A DNA stretch of 64,000 nt from Thermoactinomyces mirandus (lineage in GTDB: Bacteria; Bacillota; Bacilli; Thermoactinomycetales; Thermoactinomycetaceae). The stretch covers positions 1 through 64,000 of the forward strand of contig NZ_JACEOL010000031.1 of the NCBI RefSeq assembly GCF_013868055.1, given 5' to 3'. Both the position numbers and the translations under genes were made by a program. The notes under the pieces are model-generated. The model had not been told where the DNA came from, made no database searches, and saw nothing but the letters and a program-made list of their open reading frames with translations. Positions 35,291-44,225 of the stretch are shown here, piece by piece; the stretch's first letter is position 1; each line of letters begins with the position of its first letter.

Positions 35291-35365
35291 GGGACGGGGA
35301 CAGAAAAGGAAAAAGACCGGATAGTTACGGGAAAAAGACCGGATAGTTACGCCTTTTTTCGTCCC
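35291..35365. repeat. REP-like palindromic element with a 22-bp tandem duplication
   Basis: GGGACG (35291-35296) and CGTCCC (35360-35365) form the ends and AAAAGG/CCTTTT (35304-35309 with 35352-35357) the next arms. Between them a 22-base unit (starting GGAAAAAGACCGG) occurs twice in perfect tandem, 35308-35329 and 35330-35351. The head GGGACGGGGACAG resembles REP sequences mobilised by RAYT transposases in Firmicutes. No transposase lies nearby. Confidence 0.6.
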
Positions 35366-35398
35366 GACAAGAGACGATTAAAAGGCGTTTTCTTTTTT
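35349..35398 (+). terminator. Terminator before panB
   Basis: ACGCCTTTT (35349-35357) pairs with AAAAGGCGT (35380-35388), with CGTC/GACG inside, followed by a tract of ten T broken by one C. It uses the right end of the REP-like element as its 5' arm and separates the transporter gene from panBCD. Confidence 0.75.
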
Positions 35399-35430
35399 GG
35401 GCCCAGGCATCAAGCACAGGAGGGACATTT

Positions 35431-36303
35431 ATGGCAAAGAAAAAAGTGACCAGAAGAACATTGCTTAAAATGAAACGCAATCAGGAACCGATTGCAATGA
35501 TAACTGCGTACGATTATCCGTCTGCCTGTTTGGCGGAGGATGCAGGAGCCGATATCCTGCTGGTGGGTGATTCTCTGGGAATGGTTGTTTTGGGGTATGA
35601 TTCAACCATTCCGGTCACATTGGAAGATATGCTCCATCATACGAAAGCAGTTGCCAGAGGAGCAGGAAATGCGATGGTAATTACGGATTTACCGTTTATG
35701 ACAGCGCATCTTCCCACAGGTGAGGTGTTGAGAAAGGCAGCCCGTCTGATGCAGGAAGGATTGGCATATGGCGTAAAGGTGGAAGGGGGCGCCGAGATTG
35801 AAGAGAAGGTAAAAGCCTTGACTGCGGCGGGTGTGCCTGTGATGGGTCATCTCGGGTTGACCCCGCAATCAGTCAATCAACTGGGCGGATATCTGATCCA
35901 GGGCAAGGATTTGCCCAATGCCCAACGTTTGCTGGATGATGCCAAACGAATCGAAGAAGCCGGGGCATTTTCCCTGGTGTTGGAATGTGTACCGGAGGAA
36001 CTGGCTGAACTTGTAACAAAGCACCTGGAAATTCCGGTGATCGGTATTGGCGCCGGTCGTTACTGTGACGGCCAGGTTCTTGTTTACCACGACATCCTGG
36101 CGCTGGCGGGAGATTTGCACCCTTCGTTTGTCAAGGTTTATCGGGAAGCAGGCAAATTGATGGCTTCCGGCATTCAGGAATATGTGCAAGACGTTAAAAA
36201 CAGGCATTTTCCAGAAGAAAAACATGTGTCTCATTTAAAAGAGGGATTGTTGGAACAATTGCACGGTTATATTGAAGGAGCTCAAAAACATGAAGAAAAT
36301 TAA
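35431..36303 (+). CDS. panB: 3-Methyl-2-oxobutanoate hydroxymethyltransferase
   Basis: Ketopantoate formation from alpha-ketoisovalerate and methylene-THF, first committed step of pantothenate synthesis. 290 residues: ITAYDYPSACLAEDAG, LVGDSLGMVVLGYDST, the metal/substrate KVEGG, MGHLGLTPQS and IGIGAG are visible. ATG 35431 with AGGAGGG. Overlaps panC by 14 bases; start of panBCD as in Bacillus. Confidence 0.97.
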   Translation: MAKKKVTRRTLLKMKRNQEPIAMITAYDYPSACLAEDAGADILLVGDSLGMVVLGYDSTIPVTLEDMLHHTKAVARGAGNAMVITDLPFMTAHLPTGEVLRKAARLMQEGLAYGVKVEGGAEIEEKVKALTAAGVPVMGHLGLTPQSVNQLGGYLIQGKDLPNAQRLLDDAKRIEEAGAFSLVLECVPEELAELVTKHLEIPVIGIGAGRYCDGQVLVYHDILALAGDLHPSFVKVYREAGKLMASGIQEYVQDVKNRHFPEEKHVSHLKEGLLEQLHGYIEGAQKHEEN

Positions 36304-37228
36304 GACAGTTGCGGATATGCGAAAAGAATTGAAGCAGAGAAAAGGAATTGTCGGGTATGTGGCGACAATGGGGTTTTTGCACAAGGGCCACCTGAGTTTG
36401 GTGGAACGGGCGAGACAGGAAACAGACACTGTGGTAATGTCCATCTTTGTAAATCCCCTGCAATTTGGTCCCAATGAGGACTTTGACAGGTATCCGAGAG
36501 ATCTGGAACGGGATGCACAGTTGGCAGAGCAGGCCGGGGTGGATATTCTGTTTCACCCTGATGTGAAAGAAATGTATCCCGATACTCCATTGACAACGGT
36601 AAATGTTAGCCAGATAACAGAACGGTTATGCGGAGTGGCACGTCCAGGCCATTTCACCGGTGTTGCAACTGTGATTAGCAAGTTTTTTCATATTATCCAG
36701 CCTGACCGGGCTTATTTTGGATTAAAAGACGCACAGCAAGTAGCTGTGATTGAGCAAATGGTTCGCGAACTCCATTTTCCGGTTACCATCGTTCCATGTC
36801 CGATTGTTCGTGAGGAGGACGGACTGGCAATGAGTTCCCGAAATGTTTATCTATCTGCAGAAGAAAGAAAACAGGCACTTGTATTAAATCAAGCATTAAA
36901 GGAAGCGCAGGAATTAATCGATAAAGGAGAATTGCTGAAAGCCGACGATTTGATATCCTATATTACCTGGCGGATCAAAAGCCAGCCGCTCGCGAAAATC
37001 GATTATGTAGAAACGTTGAGCTATCCGAAACTGGAACCGATTGAACGGGTTGACAAACAGCCTTCTATTGTTGCGATTGCCGCTTATTTCGGCAAAACCC
37101 GCCTGATCGATAACTTTTTGTATCTCGGGAAGGAGGATAAACATGTTTCGAATGATGATGAAAGGAAAAATTCACCGTGCCACCGTAACAGAAGCCAATC
37201 TCAATTATGTGGGAAGCATCACAATTGA
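36290..37228 (+). CDS. panC: Pantothenate synthetase
   Basis: ATP-dependent condensation of pantoate and beta-alanine. From ATG 36290 the product has 312 residues; [16 protein letters not shown] (HxGH), [19 protein letters not shown] and the KMSKS-like MSSRN are all present. Family members end soon after GKTRLIDN; here the frame runs on for about 35 residues, 86 bases into panD, giving a hydrophilic tail of low complexity relative to the family. The core enzyme looks intact. Confidence 0.94.
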   Translation: MKKIKTVADMRKELKQRKGIVGYVATMGFLHKGHLSLVERARQETDTVVMSIFVNPLQFGPNEDFDRYPRDLERDAQLAEQAGVDILFHPDVKEMYPDTPLTTVNVSQITERLCGVARPGHFTGVATVISKFFHIIQPDRAYFGLKDAQQVAVIEQMVRELHFPVTIVPCPIVREEDGLAMSSRNVYLSAEERKQALVLNQALKEAQELIDKGELLKADDLISYITWRIKSQPLAKIDYVETLSYPKLEPIERVDKQPSIVAIAAYFGKTRLIDNFLYLGKEDKHVSNDDERKNSPCHRNRSQSQLCGKHHN

Positions 37229-37526
37229 TGAGGATATCCTGGATCAAGTAGATATTTTACCAAATGAAAAGGTACAGGTTGTCAATAACAATAATGGGGC
37301 ACGTCTGGAGACTTACGTCATCCCCGGAAAGCGGGGAAGCGGAGTGATCTGCTTGAATGGTGCAGCGGCCCGTCTGGTGCAGCCGGGTGATCGGATAATC
37401 ATTATATCTTATGCCATGATGGATGATGAGGAAGTGAAAAAACACCGGCCCAAAGTGGCGGTCATGGACGAACGTAACCGGATTGTCGAATTGATTGGTG
37501 AAGAGTTGCGTGGTATGGTTCTTTAA
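37143..37526 (+). CDS. panD: Aspartate 1-decarboxylase
   Basis: Pyruvoyl-dependent decarboxylation of aspartate to beta-alanine. 127 residues; self-cleavage between G and S in YVGSITID (about residue 24-25) creates the pyruvoyl group. [20 protein letters not shown] and the YAMMDDEE end match the family. ATG 37143 has AAGGAGG upstream. Last gene of panBCD. Confidence 0.97.
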   Translation: MFRMMMKGKIHRATVTEANLNYVGSITIDEDILDQVDILPNEKVQVVNNNNGARLETYVIPGKRGSGVICLNGAAARLVQPGDRIIIISYAMMDDEEVKKHRPKVAVMDERNRIVELIGEELRGMVL

Positions 37527-37627
37527 CACGATCTCCGGCAAAATCGGTTAAAACAGCTGGAGTCGATTCCCGTAAGAAAGAGACCATTCGGGTTCCTGAC
37601 TGCTTCAGGCCCTTTTATTGAAGCTTG

Positions 37628-37654
37628 CTCCCGTATACAGGCGGGAGTTTTTTT
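37628..37654 (+). terminator. Terminator of panBCD
   Basis: CTCCCG/CGGGAG (37628-37633 with 37642-37647), 8-nt loop, seven T. Confidence 0.85.
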
Positions 37655-37725
37655 ATTGACGGGGTATGGAAATGGGCGGATCGAGAGACGCTACTACATA
37701 GAAGAAGATGGAGGGGGTTTAAAGC

Positions 37726-39111
37726 ATGCTTCATCAGCAATGGATGGACTGGGCACAAAAGTTTTTGGGAGAAATTAAAGCCAATTATCCTCATTGTTCC
37801 GTTACAGAGCGCTCCGAATTAAGACGTCGTTTTATGGAAATCAAGAAATCATGTAACGAAGTCTTGGAAGCATGGGCAAGGATTGAAGAACAGTTAACCG
37901 AATTGGCGGCTGAACATCCCGGGCTCATATCACATGACAATGAAATTCAGGAAGAAGTCTGGCTGAACGAGACGTCTGTTCGTCAATTCCGCCAGGGACA
38001 AGGTTATTATGGATTAACCATGTTTGACGAAGCCAGAAAAATTTTTCAGCAGGTGGTCGATGAGGAACCGGATTTTTTACTGGGCAGAATTTACTTTGGA
38101 CTGACACTTTTCCATGAAGGTGAGTTGGCGGAAGCAAACCGCCAGTTTCAACTGGTTTTAAAAACAGCCAATCACGATTCCTTCACCGTTTTTGCCAGTC
38201 ACATGCTGGGTTGCATCGCTGTAAAAGAAGGAGAGGACCGGCAGGCGATTCGCAGGTTTTCAGAAGTGATTTCCGCCATGCCTGACCATGCGGATGCCTG
38301 GTTTAACATGGGGGCATGTTATTATCGCCTGGAGGAAGTTCATGAAGCGATTCCCTGTTTTTATCATGCGTTGTCAGTCAACCCGGATGACTGGGAATCC
38401 ATGTTTTTCCTGTCTCATTGCTACCGTGCCATCAAAGAATGGAACAGTGTTTCTTTCTGGCGTTTAGCTGCATATGAAAAAACGAAACATCCGCGGATTC
38501 TGGAATCAATTGCACATGATTATGAGGAGATGGGATTGCCCGATAAGGCATTGGAATGGTATCACCGCTTGTTGGGCAAAGATTCCAAATATCCGGGCGC
38601 CTATCATGGATTGGCCTGGAATCTATGGGTGAAGGGGCAAAAAAAGGAAGCATTTTCCTGGCTGAAAAAAGGGCTTTCCCTGTTTCCGCACCATCTGGAA
38701 CTGCAGTTTGCGTATGTTTGGATGTGCATGGCAAACAATGAACGGGCCAAAGCAGAAAAAGCGATGTCTGTTCTTCCGGATGATGTCAGTGAAGACCCCT
38801 TGTGGATGGCGGTTCGATCCCGTCTCTCCATACTGACAGGAAATTTGAATCAGGCAACCGATTTCGCAGAACAGTTGTTGCGGGAAAAAAAGCCTTCTTT
38901 TCAGGCGATGGGTCATTATCACAAAGGCAGGACCCTGTTGGAAATGGGGGAACTTCAGGATGCAATCCGACATTTTCGCCGTGCCCGGGAACTGGTTTCT
39001 TCATGGAAAGATCCGGTATTTTTTGAGGGAGTCTGTCATTTGATTGAAGGCCGGTCTGACGCAACCCGCTCATGCTGGAACCAGTTGATGTTAAAGAAAC
39101 AGGACAGATAG
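37726..39111 (+). CDS. Tetratricopeptide repeat protein
   Basis: 461 residues from ATG 37726 (GGAGGGGG site). From about residue 85 to 440 a series of TPR-like helix pairs is visible (for example AWFNMGACYYRLEEVHEAIPCFYHAL, LEWYHRLL, YHGLAWNLWVKGQKKEAFSWLKKGL, GHYHKGRTLLEMGELQDAIRHF). No signal peptide, membrane segment or enzymatic domain. Probably a scaffold or regulator; the partner is unknown. It stands where dinG follows panD in Bacillus. Converges with the next gene. Confidence 0.85.
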   Translation: MLHQQWMDWAQKFLGEIKANYPHCSVTERSELRRRFMEIKKSCNEVLEAWARIEEQLTELAAEHPGLISHDNEIQEEVWLNETSVRQFRQGQGYYGLTMFDEARKIFQQVVDEEPDFLLGRIYFGLTLFHEGELAEANRQFQLVLKTANHDSFTVFASHMLGCIAVKEGEDRQAIRRFSEVISAMPDHADAWFNMGACYYRLEEVHEAIPCFYHALSVNPDDWESMFFLSHCYRAIKEWNSVSFWRLAAYEKTKHPRILESIAHDYEEMGLPDKALEWYHRLLGKDSKYPGAYHGLAWNLWVKGQKKEAFSWLKKGLSLFPHHLELQFAYVWMCMANNERAKAEKAMSVLPDDVSEDPLWMAVRSRLSILTGNLNQATDFAEQLLREKKPSFQAMGHYHKGRTLLEMGELQDAIRHFRRARELVSSWKDPVFFEGVCHLIEGRSDATRSCWNQLMLKKQDR

Positions 39112-39120
39112 TGACCACTT

Positions 39121-39465
39121 TTAAGGATGATGCCAATAGCGAAGATAGGTTTCGTGCTGGGTTGGATTTTTGTAAAGAAACCGGCCGTTGGTATCATAAT
39201 AGTATTCATATTGACGATAACGTTCAACAATCCAGTATCCGTCTGAATCTGTGGGAGACGAAAGGACTGGTTGCACCTTTTTCGATCCCACTTTTTCCAT
39301 TACATATTCGGTTCGTAAGGAGGAATCAGATGGCTTGGCGACAGATGGAACGGCATGATCAACGGGCACTGTGCTTTTGCCAAGCCACAAACTGGCCAAC
39401 AGGATAATCGTTATCGCTAGTGTCCCGGCAATGGCCTGAGTGAGTGATGACTGCATCCACTTCAT
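39121..39465 (-). CDS. Single-pass membrane or secreted protein, unknown
   Basis: 114 residues on the minus strand from ATG 39465-39463, with GAGGGG 8 bases upstream. One hydrophobic segment (residues about 10-28) acts as signal anchor; the rest is polar with an aromatic stretch DGYWIVERYRQYEYYYD. The frame continues upstream without stop, but that part is not protein-like. Its stop lies 9 bases from the TPR gene stop (tail to tail). Function not recognised. Confidence 0.65.
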   Translation of the reverse strand: MKWMQSSLTQAIAGTLAITIILLASLWLGKSTVPVDHAVPSVAKPSDSSLRTEYVMEKVGSKKVQPVLSSPTDSDGYWIVERYRQYEYYYDTNGRFLYKNPTQHETYLRYWHHP

Positions 39466-39969
39466 AAAAACCCCTCTTTTTCCTTTTTTAGATTTATATG
39501 TACATCGAAGGCAACGAATGAAAAAATAATAAAAATTGTTACAATCATATAAAAGGAAAAAGAAAGAGCATTTAAACCGATGCAAGAATGCCATTTGAAA
39601 CACCCATGCAATCCCGTAATTACATTTTTTTCCGTGCTTTCCCTTTGCCTGGCGCTGGGTGTTGATTCTGTTTGAATCGGAATGGGTTACCCGTTTTGAA
39701 CACATAAGTTTGAACGACCTGGCCAGCCTTTCGAAAAGATATGTGACCAACCGCCGGGGGCAGGATTTTACTGGTGGAGCGTGATTTATGTCCGGGATGA
39801 AAATAATTACGGATTGAAAGAAACACAAAGAGATCCATGAAAACCCGCTTTTTCAAAGTTGTTCACAATATCGGTCTATTTTCGAAGCTCTTCTCCATTT
39901 TATAAACGATATAATTATAGAAAGAAACTAAATTGGTTAAATATCATAAAAGTGAGTTTGGTGATAAAC
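39466..39969. other. Intergenic region with possible gene debris
   Basis: About 500 bases between two divergent genes. AT-rich promoter-like DNA occupies both ends. In the middle (about 39630-39840, plus strand) two frames read protein-like pieces (LFESEWVTRFEHISLNDLA and, in another frame, WWSVIYVRDENNYGLKE) separated by a frame change, which may be remnants of a lost gene; no family is recognised. Confidence 0.3.
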
Positions 39970-41115
39970 ATGCATGAAAATGGCCATCCAGGCAAATATT
40001 CACATGGTGCCGTTCATCAAGTTGATTATAATAAAAATCCTTTTATTGTTATTTGGGAGGTAACCCGTGCCTGTCAATTGAAATGTGTACACTGTCGGGC
40101 AGATGCACAGTTGAACCCGGACCCAAGGGAATTAACTCATGAAGAGGGCATTAACCTGATCGACCAAATCTATGATATGAATAACCCGATGCTTGTTTTT
40201 ACAGGCGGAGACTGCATGATGCGAGAAGATTTGTTCCAGCTGGCAGATTACGCTGTAAAAAAGGGCATGCGGGTATCCATGGTACCAAGTGCGACAGATA
40301 ATGTGACGAAGGAGAAGATGGAGCGGGCAAAAGAGGTTGGCTTGTCCCGTTGGGGCTTCAGCCTAGATGGACCGACGCCGGAAATTCATGATGCTTTTCG
40401 CGGCACTCCCGGGTCTTTTGACTTGACAGTCAGGAAGATTCGACAATTGAACGAGTTGAAGATGCCGTTACAGATTAATACCGTCATTTCCCGTTATAAT
40501 TATGACCAACTTGAAGAGATGGCCCGGCTCGTTGGCGAATTGAAAGCAATTATGTGGTATATCTTCCTTCTCGTTCCTACTGGACGGGGTCAGCTTGATG
40601 CCTGTATTTCTCCTGCAGAGCATGAAAAGGTATTCCGTTGGTTGTATGAATTGAGCAAAACTGCTCCTTACGATATTAAAACAACCGCTGCACAGCATTA
40701 CCGTCGTGTGGTGTTCCAGCAAAAAGCGAAGGAGCATATCGTTGACAGGAGTCGGATTCGTTATGAAGACACGTTGACGAAAGACATGGCCTCAAGCATC
40801 GATGGCTTGAAACGGGCGCCAAAAGGGGTGAATGACGGCGTTGGCTTTATCTTTGTTTCCCACATTGGAGAAGTGTTGCCAAGCGGGCTTCTCCCGATTG
40901 TGGTCGGGAACGTGCGGGAAAAGCCATTGGCTGAAATATACCGCGAATCTCCGGTTCTGAAGGAATTGCGAAATCCGGACAACTACAAGGGAAAGTGCAG
41001 CGTCTGTGAATTCCGCTATGTTTGCGGTGGATCCCGTTCAAGGGCATACGCGGTAACCGGTGACTATTTGCAGAGTGAACCCTTCTGTGTGTACATTCCT
41101 GAAGCCATGCGCTAA
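39970..41115 (+). CDS. Radical SAM/SPASM domain protein
   Basis: 381 residues. The radical SAM cluster motif CQLKCVHC (CxxxCxxC) lies near residue 36, followed by VFTGGDCMMREDLF; the C-terminal SPASM-type cysteines are in GKCSVCEFRYVCGGSRSRAYA and the final SEPFC. The pattern resembles the group related to NirJ/AhbD heme-maturation enzymes and to uncharacterised TIGR04053 proteins. ATG 39970 or GTG 39961 may be the start (GGTGAT or AAGTGAG site). No peptide substrate or heme gene lies beside it, so the substrate is open. Confidence 0.85.
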   Translation: MHENGHPGKYSHGAVHQVDYNKNPFIVIWEVTRACQLKCVHCRADAQLNPDPRELTHEEGINLIDQIYDMNNPMLVFTGGDCMMREDLFQLADYAVKKGMRVSMVPSATDNVTKEKMERAKEVGLSRWGFSLDGPTPEIHDAFRGTPGSFDLTVRKIRQLNELKMPLQINTVISRYNYDQLEEMARLVGELKAIMWYIFLLVPTGRGQLDACISPAEHEKVFRWLYELSKTAPYDIKTTAAQHYRRVVFQQKAKEHIVDRSRIRYEDTLTKDMASSIDGLKRAPKGVNDGVGFIFVSHIGEVLPSGLLPIVVGNVREKPLAEIYRESPVLKELRNPDNYKGKCSVCEFRYVCGGSRSRAYAVTGDYLQSEPFCVYIPEAMR

Positions 41116-41793
41116 AAGGCAGCGACTTAATGCTTTCCTGGAAGTACATGTTTTTATCTTGAAAATCGATGTTCGAAAGAGATCACTGATCACAAACGGA
41201 CTATTCGCATTGGCTTGAAACGGTTTTCTTATTTCGGAGCTACTGCATATGGTCCAGTGTGTAGATGGAAAAAAGATTGTATAAAGCCTATTTCTGATCC
41301 TTTGACAGAATGACAGAGAAGTCGATTCCCCCTTACGGTCTTTGTGGGCAGGATCGGCTGGTTTAAAGGCCCGCGCTTTATTTTGCCAGCGGGCTTTCTC
41401 CCTGATAAGGAGGCTGTTCTTCTCTTGGACGGAACGTGGGGATGACCGGTAACAACTCCTCACACCGATGTACCATCGAATCCCTTCCGCGGGATTTCGA
41501 TGATGGTTTTCAATTCAGTACCTGAAAAAAGAATTTTTTCTCCCCACATGTATTCCAATAATTAATATTTAACCATTTCTACAACTAATTTTTCTATTTA
41601 TTCTACCCTGTTTACTTTGATTATTCGTGAAAAAGTATTATACTTTAATTTATGAATATATCATTGTTACGGAATAAACCAAATCCAAATGATACAAATT
41701 TTTGGAATGTTTTATATCAAATGATTCTGCTTTCAGGTGTTTTTTTCTGTCCTCATGTGGCGAGGAAGTTATCACCCATTTGGATAAGCCAGT
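41116..41793. other. Intergenic region with hairpins, no gene seen
   Basis: Holds a GC hairpin GCCCGC/GCGGGC (41369-41374 with 41389-41394) followed by a short T run, and an interrupted hairpin around GAATCCC/GGGATT (41472-41507) ending in TTTT; either may end the radical SAM transcript. AAAGTA/TACTTT (41632-41646) is a small dyad. A 58-codon frame at 41652-41828 lacks a ribosome-binding site and is not counted. Confidence 0.4.
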
Positions 41794-41823
41794 TTGCCAA
41801 TAAATATTTTGCAATATTTATAC
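41794..41823 (+). promoter_or_regulatory. Promoter with palindromic operator of the XRE gene
   Basis: TTGCCA (41794-41799) and TTTATA (41817-41822) at 17 bp. Exactly between and over them lies a perfect dyad TAAATATT-TTGC-AATATTTA (41801-41820, 8-bp arms, 4-bp centre). Its position over the promoter of a helix-turn-helix gene suggests autorepression. Confidence 0.55.
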
Positions 41824-41848
41824 ATTAACAATGGGAGGATTATTGTGT

Positions 41849-42277
41849 ATGAAATTAATTCCCCGGATTGATAGTGTGTTGACAAGAAGAAGAGAGGAAG
41901 GATGGAAAATATTTGGGAAAAAGCCGAGCCAAACTTCGTTGGCCAGGGCATTGGGGGTTCGCAAACAACAAGTGTCTTTGTGGGCCCGAGGCGGGGCTAT
42001 GCCGAGGTCTGAAACGATTTTCCACATGGCACATCTTCTGGGAGTTCGTCCGGATGAATTGTACGAATTTATCCCGCCGACCGAGAAGGAGCAGTTAGAG
42101 ATCATCAAAGAGTTTGACAAGAAGGAAAAAGAGGATATTTTAAGACGCAAAGAAAATAAAATCAGGGAACTGCGCGAAAAAGGTTATAGTGATGAGGTCA
42201 TTCAGGAGCAAATTCGGATGATGGGTTTAACCAAATATGACCATTATACAGAGAAACCTCAACGCAACCGGACTTAA
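41849..42277 (+). CDS. XRE-family transcriptional regulator
   Basis: 142 residues from ATG 41849 (GGGAGG at 41833-41838). Residues about 20-75 form a Cro/C1-type helix-turn-helix (SQTSLARALGVRKQQVSLWARGG...SETIFHMAHLLGVRPDELYEF). The rest is a highly charged helix, probably a coiled coil, ending in a short SHOCT-like segment (REKGYSDEVIQEQIRMMGL). A perfect dyad lies in its promoter. No phage or toxin partner gene is adjacent. Confidence 0.85.
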   Translation: MKLIPRIDSVLTRRREEGWKIFGKKPSQTSLARALGVRKQQVSLWARGGAMPRSETIFHMAHLLGVRPDELYEFIPPTEKEQLEIIKEFDKKEKEDILRRKENKIRELREKGYSDEVIQEQIRMMGLTKYDHYTEKPQRNRT

Positions 42278-42700
42278 ATTATAAATATGTGTCTTTTTAA
42301 ACAAGCATTTTGGCAGACTTTTTAAAATTTCAAAATATGGTTTTGGTCCATGACAGAATGGATCACTTCACAGCGCCAATGAAAAAGAAGAGGTTTAACC
42401 GGGGCAGGCGTTCATTGTTACGACGCGCGGCTAATGGGGAGTTATTGTCACGACAGGGGAAGCAAAAAAAGGAAAATCAAGGGTTTCCAGCAGAAAATAG
42501 AGGGCAGCTGTTCCCAACAAACACAAGATCCATGGCAAAACAGTCCGGTTGAATACGACAGCACGAATTGACAGCAAAGAAAAAATAAAGATACCAAAAA
42601 AAAGAAACTCTTTTGCCTTTTGTTAACAACAGTTATACTAAAAAAATAGAAGCCACCTGAAAAGGCAGTCTTATCAATTATGACTCGGTCTGTTTCGGTG
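42278..42700. other. Intergenic region with possible membrane-protein fragment
   Basis: No convincing complete gene. On the minus strand a 64-codon frame (42622 down to a TAG at 42431) reads as a membrane-protein piece (FLFFGIFIFSLLSIRAVVFN ... LPWILCLLGTAALYFLLETL) without ATG or ribosome-binding site, perhaps a remnant. On the plus strand an 80-codon frame (42310-42552) is basic and low in protein character. Confidence 0.3.
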
Positions 42701-44050
42701 TTAATGTTTTTTTACAAACTGGTAGCTGATAATCAGGATTAACAGCCAAATTGGCCCCACAAGCAAAGCAATCCGTGTTTCATCGTTAAATGCCAGTTGG
42801 ATAGCTACCAGTCCCAGGAATAACAGGGTTATCCAGTTTGTGAACGGATACCCGGGCATTCTGAACTTGACTTGTGCGCCCATTTTTTTCCGGTATTTCA
42901 AATGAGCATAAACAATCATGCCCCACGTCCACAATGCACCGAAAGTGGCCACGCTTGTAATATATATGAATGCTTTCTCGGGAATGACATAGTTGAGTAA
43001 AACACCAATCATCATAATCAGAGCGGACACTGTGGTCCCGTGTGCAGGTACATGCCTGGAATTCAATTTACCCAATGCACCCGGTGCCTGACGCTGGAGG
43101 GCCAATGTATAAAGCATGCGGCCTGTGCTGAAAATTCCGCTATTACATGAGGATAAGGCTGCAGTCAGTACAACAAAATTGATAATACCAGCAGCGGCCG
43201 GTATTCCCACTTTTGCGAAAATCAGCACAAAAGGACTCGTCGTTTCGTCCATTTTATTCCAGGGATACATGGACATGATGATGGTCAGTGCACCGATATA
43301 GAAAATCAATATCCGCCAAATGGTATTGTTAATTGCTTTTGGCAGGGTTTTGGCAGGATCTTTCGCTTCACCGGCGGTAACACCAATTAACTCAACTCCC
43401 AGGAAAGCAAACATTACCATCTGCAATGCAAACAAGATTCCCAATGTTCCAAATGGCATGAATCCACCGTTTACCCAAAGATTGGAAAATCCGACAATCT
43501 GCCCGTCATTTCCCCAACCCGTGAAAATCATGACCAATCCGACAGCAATTAGTACAAGGATGGTTACGACTTTGATCAGTGCGAACCAAAACTCAACTTC
43601 ACCAAACAGTTTTACTGCAATCAGGTTAACAAAGTAGACAGCCAGCAGTGCTCCTAAGGCGGGAAGCCATTGAGGAATATCTGGTAACCAGTAACGAGTA
43701 TAAACTCCAACCGCGGTAATTTCCGCCATTCCTGTTACTACCCACATAAACCAGTAATTCCAGCCTGTTACAAATCCAGCCCATGGACCAACAAACTCTG
43801 TTGCATAAGTACTGAATGATCCGGCGACAGGTTTGAAAAGTGCCAATTCTCCCAGAGCCCGCATGATAAAAAAAATCACCAATCCGCCTATAGCATAGGC
43901 AAGAATCAGTGCGGGCCCGGCAGTCTGAATCGCCTGCGCCGAACCGAGAAATAATCCTACTCCGATTGCGCCACCAATTGCGATTAATTGTATATGTCGA
44001 TCGCTCAAGCCTCTGGCTAGTTCATCTTTAGGCTTTCTTTCTTGCTTCAT
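42701..44050 (-). CDS. Amino acid permease (AAT family, CycA-like)
   Basis: 449 residues, 12 membrane segments. The N-terminal signature GLSDRHIQLIAIGGAIGVGLFLGSA and the MRALGELALF and WNYWFMWVVTGMAE segments place it in the amino acid transporter (AAT) branch of the APC superfamily, nearest to D-Ala/D-Ser/Gly, proline or alanine permeases; the substrate cannot be fixed from sequence alone. GAGGGGGGG precedes the ATG. The promoter carries a perfect cre site, so CcpA repression is likely. Confidence 0.92.
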   Translation of the reverse strand: MKQERKPKDELARGLSDRHIQLIAIGGAIGVGLFLGSAQAIQTAGPALILAYAIGGLVIFFIMRALGELALFKPVAGSFSTYATEFVGPWAGFVTGWNYWFMWVVTGMAEITAVGVYTRYWLPDIPQWLPALGALLAVYFVNLIAVKLFGEVEFWFALIKVVTILVLIAVGLVMIFTGWGNDGQIVGFSNLWVNGGFMPFGTLGILFALQMVMFAFLGVELIGVTAGEAKDPAKTLPKAINNTIWRILIFYIGALTIIMSMYPWNKMDETTSPFVLIFAKVGIPAAAGIINFVVLTAALSSCNSGIFSTGRMLYTLALQRQAPGALGKLNSRHVPAHGTTVSALIMMIGVLLNYVIPEKAFIYITSVATFGALWTWGMIVYAHLKYRKKMGAQVKFRMPGYPFTNWITLLFLGLVAIQLAFNDETRIALLVGPIWLLILIISYQFVKKH

Positions 44051-44108
44051 TTGTTTCCCCCCCTCAGCAGATTAACAATTTATTACAGGAAAAAATCAAC
44101 TTGATATT

Positions 44109-44137
44109 ATTGTAAATAAAAATGTTAACGTTTTCAA
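44109..44137 (-). promoter_or_regulatory. Promoter overlapped by a cre (CcpA) site
   Basis: Minus strand TTGAAA (44132-44137), 17-bp spacer, TACAAT (44109-44114). TGAAAACGTTAACA (44123-44136, minus strand) fits the cre consensus TGWAANCGNTNWCA at every position and covers most of the -35, a repressing arrangement for the permease gene downstream. Confidence 0.75.
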
Positions 44138-44225
44138 CTAATATAATTCCGTATCGATTTTAATAGTAAAGATTTTCTTATAAATAATTTATTTTTATAA
44201 AAATAAATCGACATATTATTTTTCC

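Noticed and set aside
41652..41828. 58-codon frame upstream of the XRE gene
   Set aside because: AT-rich, no ribosome-binding site, and its end overlaps the promoter and operator of the regulator.
42310..42552. Plus-strand 80-codon frame after the XRE gene
   Set aside because: Low-complexity basic composition, no ribosome-binding site, and a competing protein-like fragment on the other strand.
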